Assembly: GCF_008370255.1 (NCBI RefSeq)
Contig: NZ_SEUI01000007.1
Coordinates: 1-55,408 of the forward strand
DNA: 55,408 bases
Source: Pseudoalteromonas sp. FUC4
GTDB taxonomy: Bacteria > Pseudomonadota > Gammaproteobacteria > Enterobacterales > Alteromonadaceae
Direction: 5' to 3'
The notes below the pieces were generated by a model that worked only from the letters and a program-made list of their open reading frames with translations, was not told the DNA's origin and ran no database searches. Below are positions 7,532 to 14,332 of the stretch, one piece after another. Each line of letters opens with the position of its first letter. The first letter of the stretch is position 1. Position numbers and translations under genes: made by a program.

Positions 7532-7906
7532 ATGCCTATATCAGAGCAGTTTGTTGATAAAAGTATTACCGAGCTAAATGTATTAACTCAACTCGAAAAA
7601 GATGTTGGGACAACCGTGTTAGCTCGCTTAATTAACTTATTTATTGATGAATTAGTCACTATGGCTGACCAATTAGATACGGCAATTAGTAGTGAAGATA
7701 CTATAAAAATTAAAGAAGTAATGCATGTCTTAAAAAATTCAGCAGCTTTATATGGAGCATCTTCTTTAGCTGCATTAGCAACACAATTACACGATTCGCC
7801 ACCGTCAACTACACAAGAAAACTTGCACGCAGCGCTTGTTATTAAACACAACTTGGATAAAACCCGAGATGCGTATCAAATAATGAGTAATAGTATAGCT
7901 ATCTAG
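7532..7906 (+). CDS. luxU: LuxU-like histidine phosphotransfer (HPt) protein
   Basis: The 124-residue protein is one HPt four-helix domain. The phosphorylated residue is H65 in the stretch VMHVLKNSAALYGASSL, which parallels ISHALKSSAASFGADRL around His58 of Vibrio LuxU; the C-terminal TRDAY is also shared. It would carry phosphate from a hybrid kinase receiver to the LuxO-like regulator encoded only 9 nt downstream. The upstream hybrid kinase at 2577 ends in a receiver and lacks HPt, so it is a natural donor; other kinases elsewhere in the genome may also feed in. A perfect LuxO-type operator precedes the gene. Confidence 0.85.
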   Translation: MPISEQFVDKSITELNVLTQLEKDVGTTVLARLINLFIDELVTMADQLDTAISSEDTIKIKEVMHVLKNSAALYGASSLAALATQLHDSPPSTTQENLHAALVIKHNLDKTRDAYQIMSNSIAI

Positions 7907-7915
7907 GAGAAAGCC

Positions 7916-9313
7916 GTGTCAGATATAATTGATAAAGGTCTTGTTTATATTGTTGAAGATAGCATTGCCAGTGGTGCTTTATATGCAAGTCAGCTCGAAC
8001 AGGCTGGTTTCCAATGTAAACACTTTACAGATGGGTACTCTGCTTTAGTAGGTATTAAAGAAAAAATGCCTGCGGTTATAGTACAAGACGTATGCTTGCC
8101 AGATATAAGCGGGCTTGAGGTATTACAATTTGTAAATAAGCAGAAAAATCCTGCTAATGTGGTCATGATCACCTCAAACAGCTCTATTGATATTGCAGTG
8201 GAAGCAATGCGTTTAGGCGGTTTTGATTTTTTAGAAAAACCTTTCACAAGTCAACGACTAATTAGTTCAGTAGAGAGTGCGTTAACACCCAAAGAAAAAA
8301 CTAAAGTACAACCTTTGGTTGAAAACAGTGATAAAAATCAAGATTTTGTTGGTGAATCACTGGCAATGAAAACTGTTTTTAGACTGCTAGATAGCGCAGC
8401 TAGAAGCAAAGCATGCGTATTTATTACAGGTGAAAGTGGAACCGGTAAAGAAGTTTGTGCACAAACTCTTCATGACGCAAGCCCCCGAAATAAAGGGCCG
8501 TTTATTGCTATAAACTGTGCCGCTATCCCTGCTGAGTTATTTGAATCAGAATTTTTTGGTCATGTAAAAGGTGCATTTAGTGGAGCGTTAAGCGATAGAA
8601 AGGGTGCTGTTGAAGTGGCCAACGGCGGTACCTTATTTTTAGATGAATTATGTGAAATGGAACTTAACTTACAAGCAAAGTTATTACGCTTTTTACAAAC
8701 AGGCATTTTTAGTAAGGTTGGTAGTAGCGAAGTATTACACAGTGACGTTCGTTTAGTCTGTGCAACAAACAGAAATCCTATAATAGAAGTAGCAGAAGGG
8801 CGTTTTAGAGAAGATTTGTATTATCGTTTAAATGTTATCCCAGTAAAGCTACCCCCTTTAAGAGATCGCGGAGGCGATATATTACTGCTTGCTGAGTATA
8901 TTCTGAAACAAAAAAGCGATAGTAATGCAAAGCAGTTTATTGGCTTTTCTGATGATGTTAAGGCGCTTTTTTGTAACTACGATTGGCCAGGAAATATTCG
9001 CGAACTACAAAATGTAATTGAAAACACAGTCGTTATTAATGATGGCGATGTAATTGAAAAGAACATGTTACCAAGCTCATTTGGACTAGGCGCTGTGAAG
9101 CACTCGATATCCGCTAAGTCAGTTCACAATACAAACGAGCAGAGTGTTCAATTATCGCCTATGTCTGTTCACGATATAGAACCTTTGTGGCAAGTTGAAA
9201 AAAGGGCGATTGAAAATGCAATTAAAAGCTGTGAAGACAATATTCCTCTTGCTGCTGCTTATTTAGGAGTTAGTGCATCTACCATTTATAGAAAAATAAA
9301 GGGATGGTCTTAA
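7916..9313 (+). CDS. luxO: LuxO-like NtrC-family sigma-54-dependent response regulator
   Basis: Start is GTG 7916 behind AGGAGA at 7905-7910. The 465 residues comprise a receiver (about 8-125, phosphoacceptor D58 in VQDVCLPD, Lys in EKPF), an AAA+ domain (Walker A GESGTGKE, Walker B GGTLFLDE, arginine-finger region FREDLYYRL) and a Fis-type helix-turn-helix ending AAYLGVSASTIYRKIKGW. The last stretch and the AAA+ domain are very close to Vibrio LuxO. The sigma-54 contact loop reads GAFSGA (219-224) instead of GAFTGA, a conservative change. Gene order luxU-luxO supports quorum-sensing-type phosphorelay control. Four matching operators in this window suggest its local regulon. No qrr small-RNA gene is visible next to it. 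Confidence 0.92.
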   Translation: MSDIIDKGLVYIVEDSIASGALYASQLEQAGFQCKHFTDGYSALVGIKEKMPAVIVQDVCLPDISGLEVLQFVNKQKNPANVVMITSNSSIDIAVEAMRLGGFDFLEKPFTSQRLISSVESALTPKEKTKVQPLVENSDKNQDFVGESLAMKTVFRLLDSAARSKACVFITGESGTGKEVCAQTLHDASPRNKGPFIAINCAAIPAELFESEFFGHVKGAFSGALSDRKGAVEVANGGTLFLDELCEMELNLQAKLLRFLQTGIFSKVGSSEVLHSDVRLVCATNRNPIIEVAEGRFREDLYYRLNVIPVKLPPLRDRGGDILLLAEYILKQKSDSNAKQFIGFSDDVKALFCNYDWPGNIRELQNVIENTVVINDGDVIEKNMLPSSFGLGAVKHSISAKSVHNTNEQSVQLSPMSVHDIEPLWQVEKRAIENAIKSCEDNIPLAAAYLGVSASTIYRKIKGWS

Positions 9314-9339
9314 AGTTATAATCGATTTTTAATTACACT

Positions 9340-9408
9340 TTTCAGGTTGAATTAATAAAAGTTACCCTAAGCTCTATAGGTAAGAGCAAATTAATTTTTA
9401 GCCTGAAA
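9340..9408 (+). promoter_or_regulatory. Nested inverted repeat in the peroxiredoxin gene leader
   Basis: TTTCAGG (9340-9346) pairs with CCTGAAA (9402-9408). Inside, AATTAAT pairs with ATTAATT and TTACC with GGTAA. The whole forms a long imperfect hairpin ending 4 nt before the Shine-Dalgarno AAAGGAG. There is no U-tract, so it is more likely a leader structure or protein site than a luxO terminator. Confidence 0.45.
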
Positions 9409-9426
9409 CAGTAAAAGGAGATCGCA

Positions 9427-9957
9427 ATGAGTAACACTAGTTTAAAACCTGCGGATATTATGCCATCACTAGTAGTGAGTGATGTTGATGAAAACAAAGT
9501 AGATTTAGTTGATAGAGTAAGTGACTCTCCTTGGAAGATGATTGTTGTGTATCGAGGCCAGCACTGCCCTAAATGTACTGCGCAACTTAACGAGCTTGCT
9601 AAAGTTCATAAAGACTTTAAAGATGCTGGTGTTGAAGTGGTTGCAGTAAGTGGTGATAGCCATGAGCAGCTCGATAAACACCTTGAAAAAATAGATATTA
9701 ACTTCCCAATTTACTATGGTCTAACAATCGAGCAAATGACCGATTTAGGACTACATATCAGCGAGCCTCGCAGTGATGCAGAAACTGATCATCCATTTGC
9801 TGAGCCAGGCATTTTTGTACTGAATGAAAAAAATCAGCTTCAAATGGTCGATATATCAAACAGCCCATTTGTTCGTCCTGATTTAGAGCAACTGCTAGGT
9901 GGGATTAAGTTTTCTAGAGAAAAAGACTATCCAATCCGAGGCACATTTATTAAATAA
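9427..9957 (+). CDS. Peroxiredoxin-like (AhpC/TSA-Redoxin) protein with CPKC active site
   Basis: A 176-residue thioredoxin-fold protein of the Redoxin/AhpC-TSA superfamily. After the first strands it has C47-P-K-C50 in YRGQHCPKCTAQL, then the typical VVAVSGDSHEQ and a cis-Pro-like EPGIFVLNE region. The CxxC arrangement is that of the peroxiredoxin-like or thiol-oxidoreductase branch rather than classic Prx with a single peroxidatic Cys in PxxxTxxC. No signal peptide is seen, so it is cytoplasmic. It probably reduces peroxides or protein disulfides, but the physiological substrate is unknown. Strong ribosome site AAAGGAG at 9414-9420; monocistronic with an intrinsic terminator downstream. Confidence 0.82.
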   Translation: MSNTSLKPADIMPSLVVSDVDENKVDLVDRVSDSPWKMIVVYRGQHCPKCTAQLNELAKVHKDFKDAGVEVVAVSGDSHEQLDKHLEKIDINFPIYYGLTIEQMTDLGLHISEPRSDAETDHPFAEPGIFVLNEKNQLQMVDISNSPFVRPDLEQLLGGIKFSREKDYPIRGTFIK

Positions 9958-9976
9958 CATTCATTTTAGATAGTTT

Positions 9977-10004
9977 AAAAAGGCACTTTTTAGTGCCTTT
10001 TTTT
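9977..10004 (+). terminator. Intrinsic terminator after the peroxiredoxin-like gene
   Basis: AAAAAGGCAC-TTTTTA-GTGCCTTTTT followed by more T residues: a 10-bp stem with a U-tract. Confidence 0.9.
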
Positions 10005-10034
10005 ATTTATTTTTAATTTTTTTAAATTACTCTA

Positions 10035-10060
10035 TTGAAAACAATTTTGCCGTCCATATA
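10035..10060 (+). promoter_or_regulatory. Possible sigma-32 (heat-shock) promoter of ibpA
   Basis: TTGAAA, 13 bp, then CCATATA resembles the RpoH consensus CTTGAAA-N11-16-CCCCATNT, with the first Cs of the -10 missing. It would give a leader of about 125 nt, suited to the RNA thermometer found next to the start codon. Confidence 0.5.
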
Positions 10061-10166
10061 TAGTTAAGTAGGATGCCTGATGGGTCCTAAATTAAACTTA
10101 AATAATTGAAAATTATATTATTAATTAAACTTTGCTTGAGCTTGTTCAATAGGAAAGCACATGCAA

Positions 10167-10191
10167 AATATCGCTTAAATATGAGGATATT
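10167..10191 (+). promoter_or_regulatory. ROSE-type RNA thermometer hairpin covering the ibpA Shine-Dalgarno
   Basis: AATATC-G-CTT (10167-10176) pairs with GAGGATATT (10183-10191), leaving one bulged G opposite the Shine-Dalgarno GAGGA. The strand opposite the Shine-Dalgarno reads TCGCT, matching the ROSE hallmark U(U/C)GCU with its bulged G. The loop is 6 nt. The ATG follows at 10195. ROSE elements of small heat-shock genes melt on warming and free the ribosome site. Confidence 0.85.
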
Positions 10192-10194
10192 ATT

Positions 10195-10641
10195 ATGCGT
10201 ACAGTAGACTTATCACCACTTTATCGTTCATTTATCGGCTTCGAACATTTAGCATCACTCATGGATGCGGCAGCTAATACAGATAAGCAGCCAAGTTTTC
10301 CTCCTTACAACATAGAAGCACTCGATAAAGACAAATACAGAATCACTATGGCCGTTGCCGGCTTTAGCGATAACGAATTAACCATAGAGTCAGAAAATAA
10401 CACATTAAAAGTTACAGGTACTAAAGCAAATAAAGATGAAAACGCAGAGCGTAAATTTATTCATCAAGGTATTGCTGAGCGTAACTTTGAACGTAAATTC
10501 CAGTTAGGAGATCATGTAAAAGTACTTGGCGCAGATTTAGCCAATGGCTTACTAAGTATTGACTTAGAACGCGAAATTCCTGAAGCGCTAAAACCACGTA
10601 AAATTGAAATTGGTAATAGCAATCTAATAGAAGGTAAATAA
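10195..10641 (+). CDS. ibpA: Small heat-shock protein, IbpA/Hsp20 family
   Basis: The 148-residue protein starts MRTVDLSPLYRSFIGFEHL, very close to E. coli IbpA/IbpB (MRNFDLSPLYRSAIGFDRL). An alpha-crystallin domain (about 38-130) follows, with PPYNIE, AVAGFSDNELTI and the ERKFQLGDHV and GLLSIDLEREIPE strands; the C-terminal IxI-like anchor region is KIEIGN. It is an ATP-independent holdase that binds unfolding proteins and hands them to DnaK/ClpB. A sigma-32-like promoter and a ROSE RNA thermometer upstream predict double heat control. Only one ibp gene is present here, followed by a terminator. Confidence 0.95.
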   Translation: MRTVDLSPLYRSFIGFEHLASLMDAAANTDKQPSFPPYNIEALDKDKYRITMAVAGFSDNELTIESENNTLKVTGTKANKDENAERKFIHQGIAERNFERKFQLGDHVKVLGADLANGLLSIDLEREIPEALKPRKIEIGNSNLIEGK

Positions 10642-10672
10642 TCTTCTAAAGTACATATTCCCCTGATTACTT

Positions 10673-10699
10673 AGCCGCCTCATTCGAGGCGGCTTTTTT
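10673..10699. terminator. Bidirectional terminator between ibpA and the photolyase gene
   Basis: AGCCGCCTC-ATTC-GAGGCGGCT with a T-run on the plus strand. The convergent photolyase gene stops 3 bp beyond it, so it mainly serves ibpA. Confidence 0.88.
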
Positions 10700-10701
10700 G
10701 T

Positions 10702-12258
10702 TTACAGCGCTTCTAAATTATTAAGGTAGTAGGTTGCTTGTTGCAGAGTTTGTTCTTGAAGTATTTTTTCTTGTTTATCCCAGTTTTTATATACCATACC
10801 GATACGCGGATTCTTTTCTAGCCTGTCTCTGTGTCTATTCATGAAGTGCCAGTATAGGCTATTTAGCGGACATGCTTTATCGCCTACTTTTTGTTTAACA
10901 TCATACTGACAGCTTTTGCAGTAGTCGCTCATCTTATTAATGTAGTTACCGCTTGCAGCATAAGGTTTAGTTGCAATTATTCCATCATCGGCAAACTGGC
11001 TCATTCCTCGGGTGTTAGGCATTTCTACCCATTCTATGGCATCGATATATACACCCAGGTACCAGTTATCTACGTCGTCAGGGTTTATTCCTGTAAGCAT
11101 GCAAAAGTTTCCAATAACCATTAGGCGCTGAATATGGTGGGCATAAGCGGTGTCAATACTTTGTTTTAATGAGTGGCTTAGGCAATTCATTTTTGTGGAG
11201 CTATTCCAAAAATAGGATGGTAGTGTGTTTTTGGCTTGTAGTTGGTTTTTAACAGCGTAGTCGGGCATGTTAATCCAATAAATGGCACGTACATATTCTC
11301 TCCAACCTAATATTTGCCTAGTAAAGCCCTCTACTTGCGAGAGGGATATTTCACTGGGCCTTTGTTCGTATTCTCTTATTACACGTTGGATTACATATAA
11401 CGGGTGGAGTATTTTTGCGTTTAGGGCAAACGACAATCGGCTATGATACAAGCTGGTATTATTTTTACTTTGATCTGTCATAGCGTCCTGAAAGTGACCA
11501 AAACAACTAAGTAAATGCTCGCAAAAGTATTCGAGAGATTCAATGGCTTGTTTACGCGTTGTTGGCCACTCTAGTGTCTGATCAGCTATTTCGCCAAAGT
11601 AAACTACCTTGTGCTTATTTAAGCGAGAAATGATGCTTTTGACATCATTATTAAATAGCTTAGGTTTTGGTATACACGCTAAGTCAGCTTTGGAAAATTT
11701 ATTACGATTATTACTGTCAAAATTCCATTTGCCACCGGTTGGCTTAGCACCATCAACTAATATATTAAACTGCTTACGCATAGCACGATAGAAGTGCTCC
11801 ATTGTCACATGTTTGTTTTTTGTAAAGCGTGTTTTTATATCGGTGAACGGTAATAAAAAATGTTCGGTATCCGTGGCAATTACATCAAATGAGTTATCAC
11901 TTTTAAACTTAGCTAATTGAGACTTAAGCCTAAACTCATCAGGGTATTGATATTCAATCGTTTCGCATTGGTACTTATCGGCAATGCGCTTTAGTAATTC
12001 AATTAAGTCTTTGTCGTCAGCAGTATCATCAAGTGTTAAATGCAAAACATTAAAACCTGCCGTTTTTAATGCAGTCGCAAAGTTTTCCATAGCATTAAAA
12101 AAAGAACACAATTTCTGGATGTGATGCTTAACGTAGTCGGTTTCTTGTTTTAGTTCTGCGATGAGATAAAGCGTGTCGTCGTCTTTTTGTTTGTACCATG
12201 AATGAGATGGGTTTAGCTGATCGCCTAGTATTAGTCTGAGTGTTTTGTGATAGGTCAT
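10702..12258 (-). CDS. phrB: Bacterial (6-4) photolyase / FeS-BCP cryptochrome-photolyase family protein
   Basis: This 518-residue protein has the N-terminal LRLILGDQLN of deoxyribodipyrimidine photolyase-related proteins and a C-terminal FAD-binding domain. Four cysteines, C359, C447, C450 and C463, have exactly the spacing (88, 3, 13) of the four [4Fe-4S] ligands of Agrobacterium PhrB (C350, C438, C441, C454). It should therefore be an iron-sulfur bacterial cryptochrome/photolyase that repairs (6-4) photoproducts with light, with FAD and a ribolumazine-type antenna. ATG at 12258 has no strong ribosome site. A perfect 12-bp palindrome at 12296-12307 lies upstream and may bind a regulator. 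Function is inferred from family and ligand spacing. Confidence 0.92.
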   Translation of the reverse strand: MTYHKTLRLILGDQLNPSHSWYKQKDDDTLYLIAELKQETDYVKHHIQKLCSFFNAMENFATALKTAGFNVLHLTLDDTADDKDLIELLKRIADKYQCETIEYQYPDEFRLKSQLAKFKSDNSFDVIATDTEHFLLPFTDIKTRFTKNKHVTMEHFYRAMRKQFNILVDGAKPTGGKWNFDSNNRNKFSKADLACIPKPKLFNNDVKSIISRLNKHKVVYFGEIADQTLEWPTTRKQAIESLEYFCEHLLSCFGHFQDAMTDQSKNNTSLYHSRLSFALNAKILHPLYVIQRVIREYEQRPSEISLSQVEGFTRQILGWREYVRAIYWINMPDYAVKNQLQAKNTLPSYFWNSSTKMNCLSHSLKQSIDTAYAHHIQRLMVIGNFCMLTGINPDDVDNWYLGVYIDAIEWVEMPNTRGMSQFADDGIIATKPYAASGNYINKMSDYCKSCQYDVKQKVGDKACPLNSLYWHFMNRHRDRLEKNPRIGMVYKNWDKQEKILQEQTLQQATYYLNNLEAL

Positions 12259-12295
12259 AGTAAAGCCAAATTTTTTTATACGGATATATTTAATT

Positions 12296-12307
12296 AAACG
12301 ATCGTTT
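12296..12307. promoter_or_regulatory. Perfect palindrome upstream of the photolyase gene
   Basis: AAACGATCGTTT lies 38 bp upstream of the photolyase ATG, in the probable promoter. It could be an operator, for example for a light- or stress-responsive regulator; no regulator gene is adjacent. The rest of the 12259-12575 spacer holds nothing I recognise. Confidence 0.35.
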
Positions 12308-12575
12308 TACTATTGGAATGTGGGTGAATAATAGCCATAAAATGAATTATTTCAAAAGTGTGCTAATTTTTAATGCAGGGAATTGGTTATTCTTTAAGTT
12401 TTAATACAATAACTATTTATAAGTATAAGCCCGGTGATGGCGGTTTGAGTTTGACTAACATCCTCGTATTGAAAAACAAAGTTAATAAAAAGATATGTTG
12501 AACTAAAGTGTTTAAATTAGTTTGATTTAGGTAGAGGTTGAGTCAGTAAAGCAGTCCTCTCAAAAAAGTGTATAT

Positions 12576-13037
12576 CTAAATTTTATTACTTTGCTTTTGT
12601 TGCATTCTTTGTTGTAACGAAATGACATTAGACACATCAAATAGAGTACTACTGGCAAAACTCTCAAAGTACCTAAGTGCTTTTTTCCAAGCTAACTGGC
12701 TCTCAGGGGTAAAGTGCCTACCAAGATGTTCCTTAAGGGTTTCGTAAAAAACGTCAGATAAAAGTGTAATGTCACTTTGTGAAACACTGCTGTTTTTTAG
12801 ATACATTAAATGATGTGCTAAAAAAGGAGCTACCGATGCTGGTTTATCTAAATGCTTAACAATTCGTTCTAACACACAAAAGAGGGTGAAACTCTTTTCG
12901 TTAAACTGCAAGGCCGTTGGATAATTCATCTCAATGCTAGATTCAGCTAATTTGCTATGAAACCGAGCCGTAAATGCATGAAAATTTGGCTTAATAATTG
13001 TTAAGTTATTTAACAATGCTGATTGTTGTTGATTCAT
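12576..13037 (-). CDS. Globin-like protein, hypothetical
   Basis: The 153-residue, all-helical protein starts at ATG 13037; an earlier TTG at 13076 is less likely. The stretch FLAHHLMYL, followed 20-35 residues later by FYETLKEHLGRHFTPESQLAWKKALRYFES, follows the pattern of bacterial single-domain globins, where the proximal haem His sits in ARHVGYGV and helices G/H read LxxTLxxxLGxxFTPEVxxAW. H76 would be the proximal ligand. The N-terminal half (PNFHAFTARFHSKLAE) fits globin helix A/B. The CD-corner Phe is not obvious, so haem binding is uncertain. It is a lone minus-strand gene; an oxygen/NO sensor or binding role is inferred only. Confidence 0.6.
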   Translation of the reverse strand: MNQQQSALLNNLTIIKPNFHAFTARFHSKLAESSIEMNYPTALQFNEKSFTLFCVLERIVKHLDKPASVAPFLAHHLMYLKNSSVSQSDITLLSDVFYETLKEHLGRHFTPESQLAWKKALRYFESFASSTLFDVSNVISLQQRMQQKQSNKI

Positions 13038-13479
13038 TTCTATCTCGCTGCAGTGAGTAATAACTATTATTATCAAGTAGGATAAAATTGATTATAGCGG
13101 GCAGTTGAAATTCTGCACGTTTTTTTTAGTGTTAAAGTATGGGTTTTAGTTATATCAATTTATTTTCTAGTAAACAGTAAGCATTTGAAACATATTTTAA
13201 GCATATTAAAGTTATTCAGATTCGACTTGTTTGATTTTCGTCCGATGCAATAAGTTATTATATTTTATGACTTAAATATGGGTATTTTATAAAGTTGACT
13301 GATTACTTATGTTACTTACATATACATTAAATTAGCATCTTGACGAATTGGAAATTTTATAAACTAATTGCGTATTATAGTTGCTAATTACCCCACACAT
13401 CCTTATAATAGCGGCCATTGTTTAGTGTGTTGTAAAACAGCTAACAGCGATATTAAATTTAAGGTTTGATATCTATTGG
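13038..13479. other. 442-bp AT-rich spacer between the globin-like gene and the initiator tRNA
   Basis: No open reading frame of note. A small hairpin GCAG-TTGAAATT-CTGC followed by an eight-T run lies near 13101-13127 and could end an unknown plus-strand transcript. A -10-like TATTAT at 13373 may belong to the tRNA promoter. Nothing else is recognisable. Confidence 0.4.
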
Positions 13480-13556
<77 letters not shown>

Positions 13557-13592
13557 ATTCTACTAGTAAGTATTATCTTACTAATTTATATC

Positions 13593-13624
13593 GCGCATTC
13601 TAAGTAATGCGCGTTTTGCGTTTT
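13593..13624 (+). terminator. Hairpin with T-rich tail after the initiator tRNA
   Basis: GCGCATT-CTAAGT-AATGCGC followed by GTTTTGCGTTTT. It probably processes or terminates the tRNA transcript. Confidence 0.65.
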
Positions 13625-13709
13625 AGGCTATGTAGTTTAATTAGGTCAGTTTACTGACTCGCAACCAAGCTTGGCCCTAGGCCACACAGTTTTATGCTTT
13701 ATTGGTGTG

Positions 13710-13740
13710 ACGCCCCGCTTGGTTCGGGGCGTTGTTGTAT
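13710..13740 (+). terminator. GC-rich hairpin in the rimP leader
   Basis: ACGCCCCG-CTTGGTT-CGGGGCGT followed by TGTTGT. The U-tract is poor; it may be an attenuator, pause site or processing site between metY and rimP. Confidence 0.5.
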
Positions 13741-13798
13741 CTGCACCTTACGATTTGTGGCAATTGTCATCAAATTAAAATTTAAACTTAGTATTTTA

Positions 13799-13818
13799 GG
13801 GCTATAAGCCCTTTTTTT
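13799..13818 (+). terminator. Terminator-like hairpin directly before the rimP ribosome site
   Basis: GGGCT-ATA-AGCCC followed by seven T residues ends 9 nt before the rimP Shine-Dalgarno. As read-through is needed to express nusA and infB, it is a candidate attenuator, possibly NusA-responsive. Confidence 0.6.
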
Positions 13819-13837
13819 GTTTGTATGGAGGATTTTC

Positions 13838-14293
13838 GTGACAAAACTTGAACAAGATTTAGTAACCATGTTAACGCCTGCGGTAGAAATGTTAGGCTTT
13901 GAGTTGCATGGTCTTGAATTTGTGCAAGCGGGTCGCCATTCTACCTTAAGAGTATATATTGCTCATGAGGATGGGATCTCAGTTGATAACTGTGCGGATG
14001 CAAGTCGCCAAATTAGTGCGATTTTAGACGTCGAAGACCCAATTACAAATGAATATGATTTGGAAGTGTCGTCTCCTGGTGTTGATCGTCTATTATTCAA
14101 ACAAGATCACTACGAGCAGGCGCAAGGAGAGGAAGTACGCGTGCGTACTAAACTTCCACAGGATGGTCGTCGTAATTTTAAAGGCGACTTAGTAGCAGTT
14201 AGCAACGATATGATCACACTATCTAGCGATGGTGAAGAGCATCTGATCATGCTTAGTAACATCGAACGTGCGAATTTAATCGCGAAGTTTTAA
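13838..14293 (+). CDS. rimP: Ribosome maturation factor RimP
   Basis: Start is GTG 13838, 5 nt behind GGAGGA; this gives 151 residues, typical of RimP (about 150). The protein begins TKLEQDLVTMLTPAVEMLG and contains GLEFVQAGRHSTLRVYID-like and the EYDLEVSSPGVDRLLF signature. RimP binds the 30S subunit during assembly and is needed for late 16S rRNA maturation. It is the first protein gene of the metY-rimP-nusA-infB-rbfA-truB-rpsO-pnp order, with terminator-like hairpins in its leader. Spacing to nusA is 39 nt. Confidence 0.97.
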   Translation: MTKLEQDLVTMLTPAVEMLGFELHGLEFVQAGRHSTLRVYIAHEDGISVDNCADASRQISAILDVEDPITNEYDLEVSSPGVDRLLFKQDHYEQAQGEEVRVRTKLPQDGRRNFKGDLVAVSNDMITLSSDGEEHLIMLSNIERANLIAKF

Positions 14294-14332
14294 ATTCGAG
14301 TGCGAAGGAATAGGGCAAGCGAGGCATTACCC

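Noticed and set aside
13038..13076. TTG-initiated extension of the globin-like protein
   Set aside because: The extra 13 residues (Ile-rich, with Cys) have no ribosome site and ATG 13037 fits globin length.
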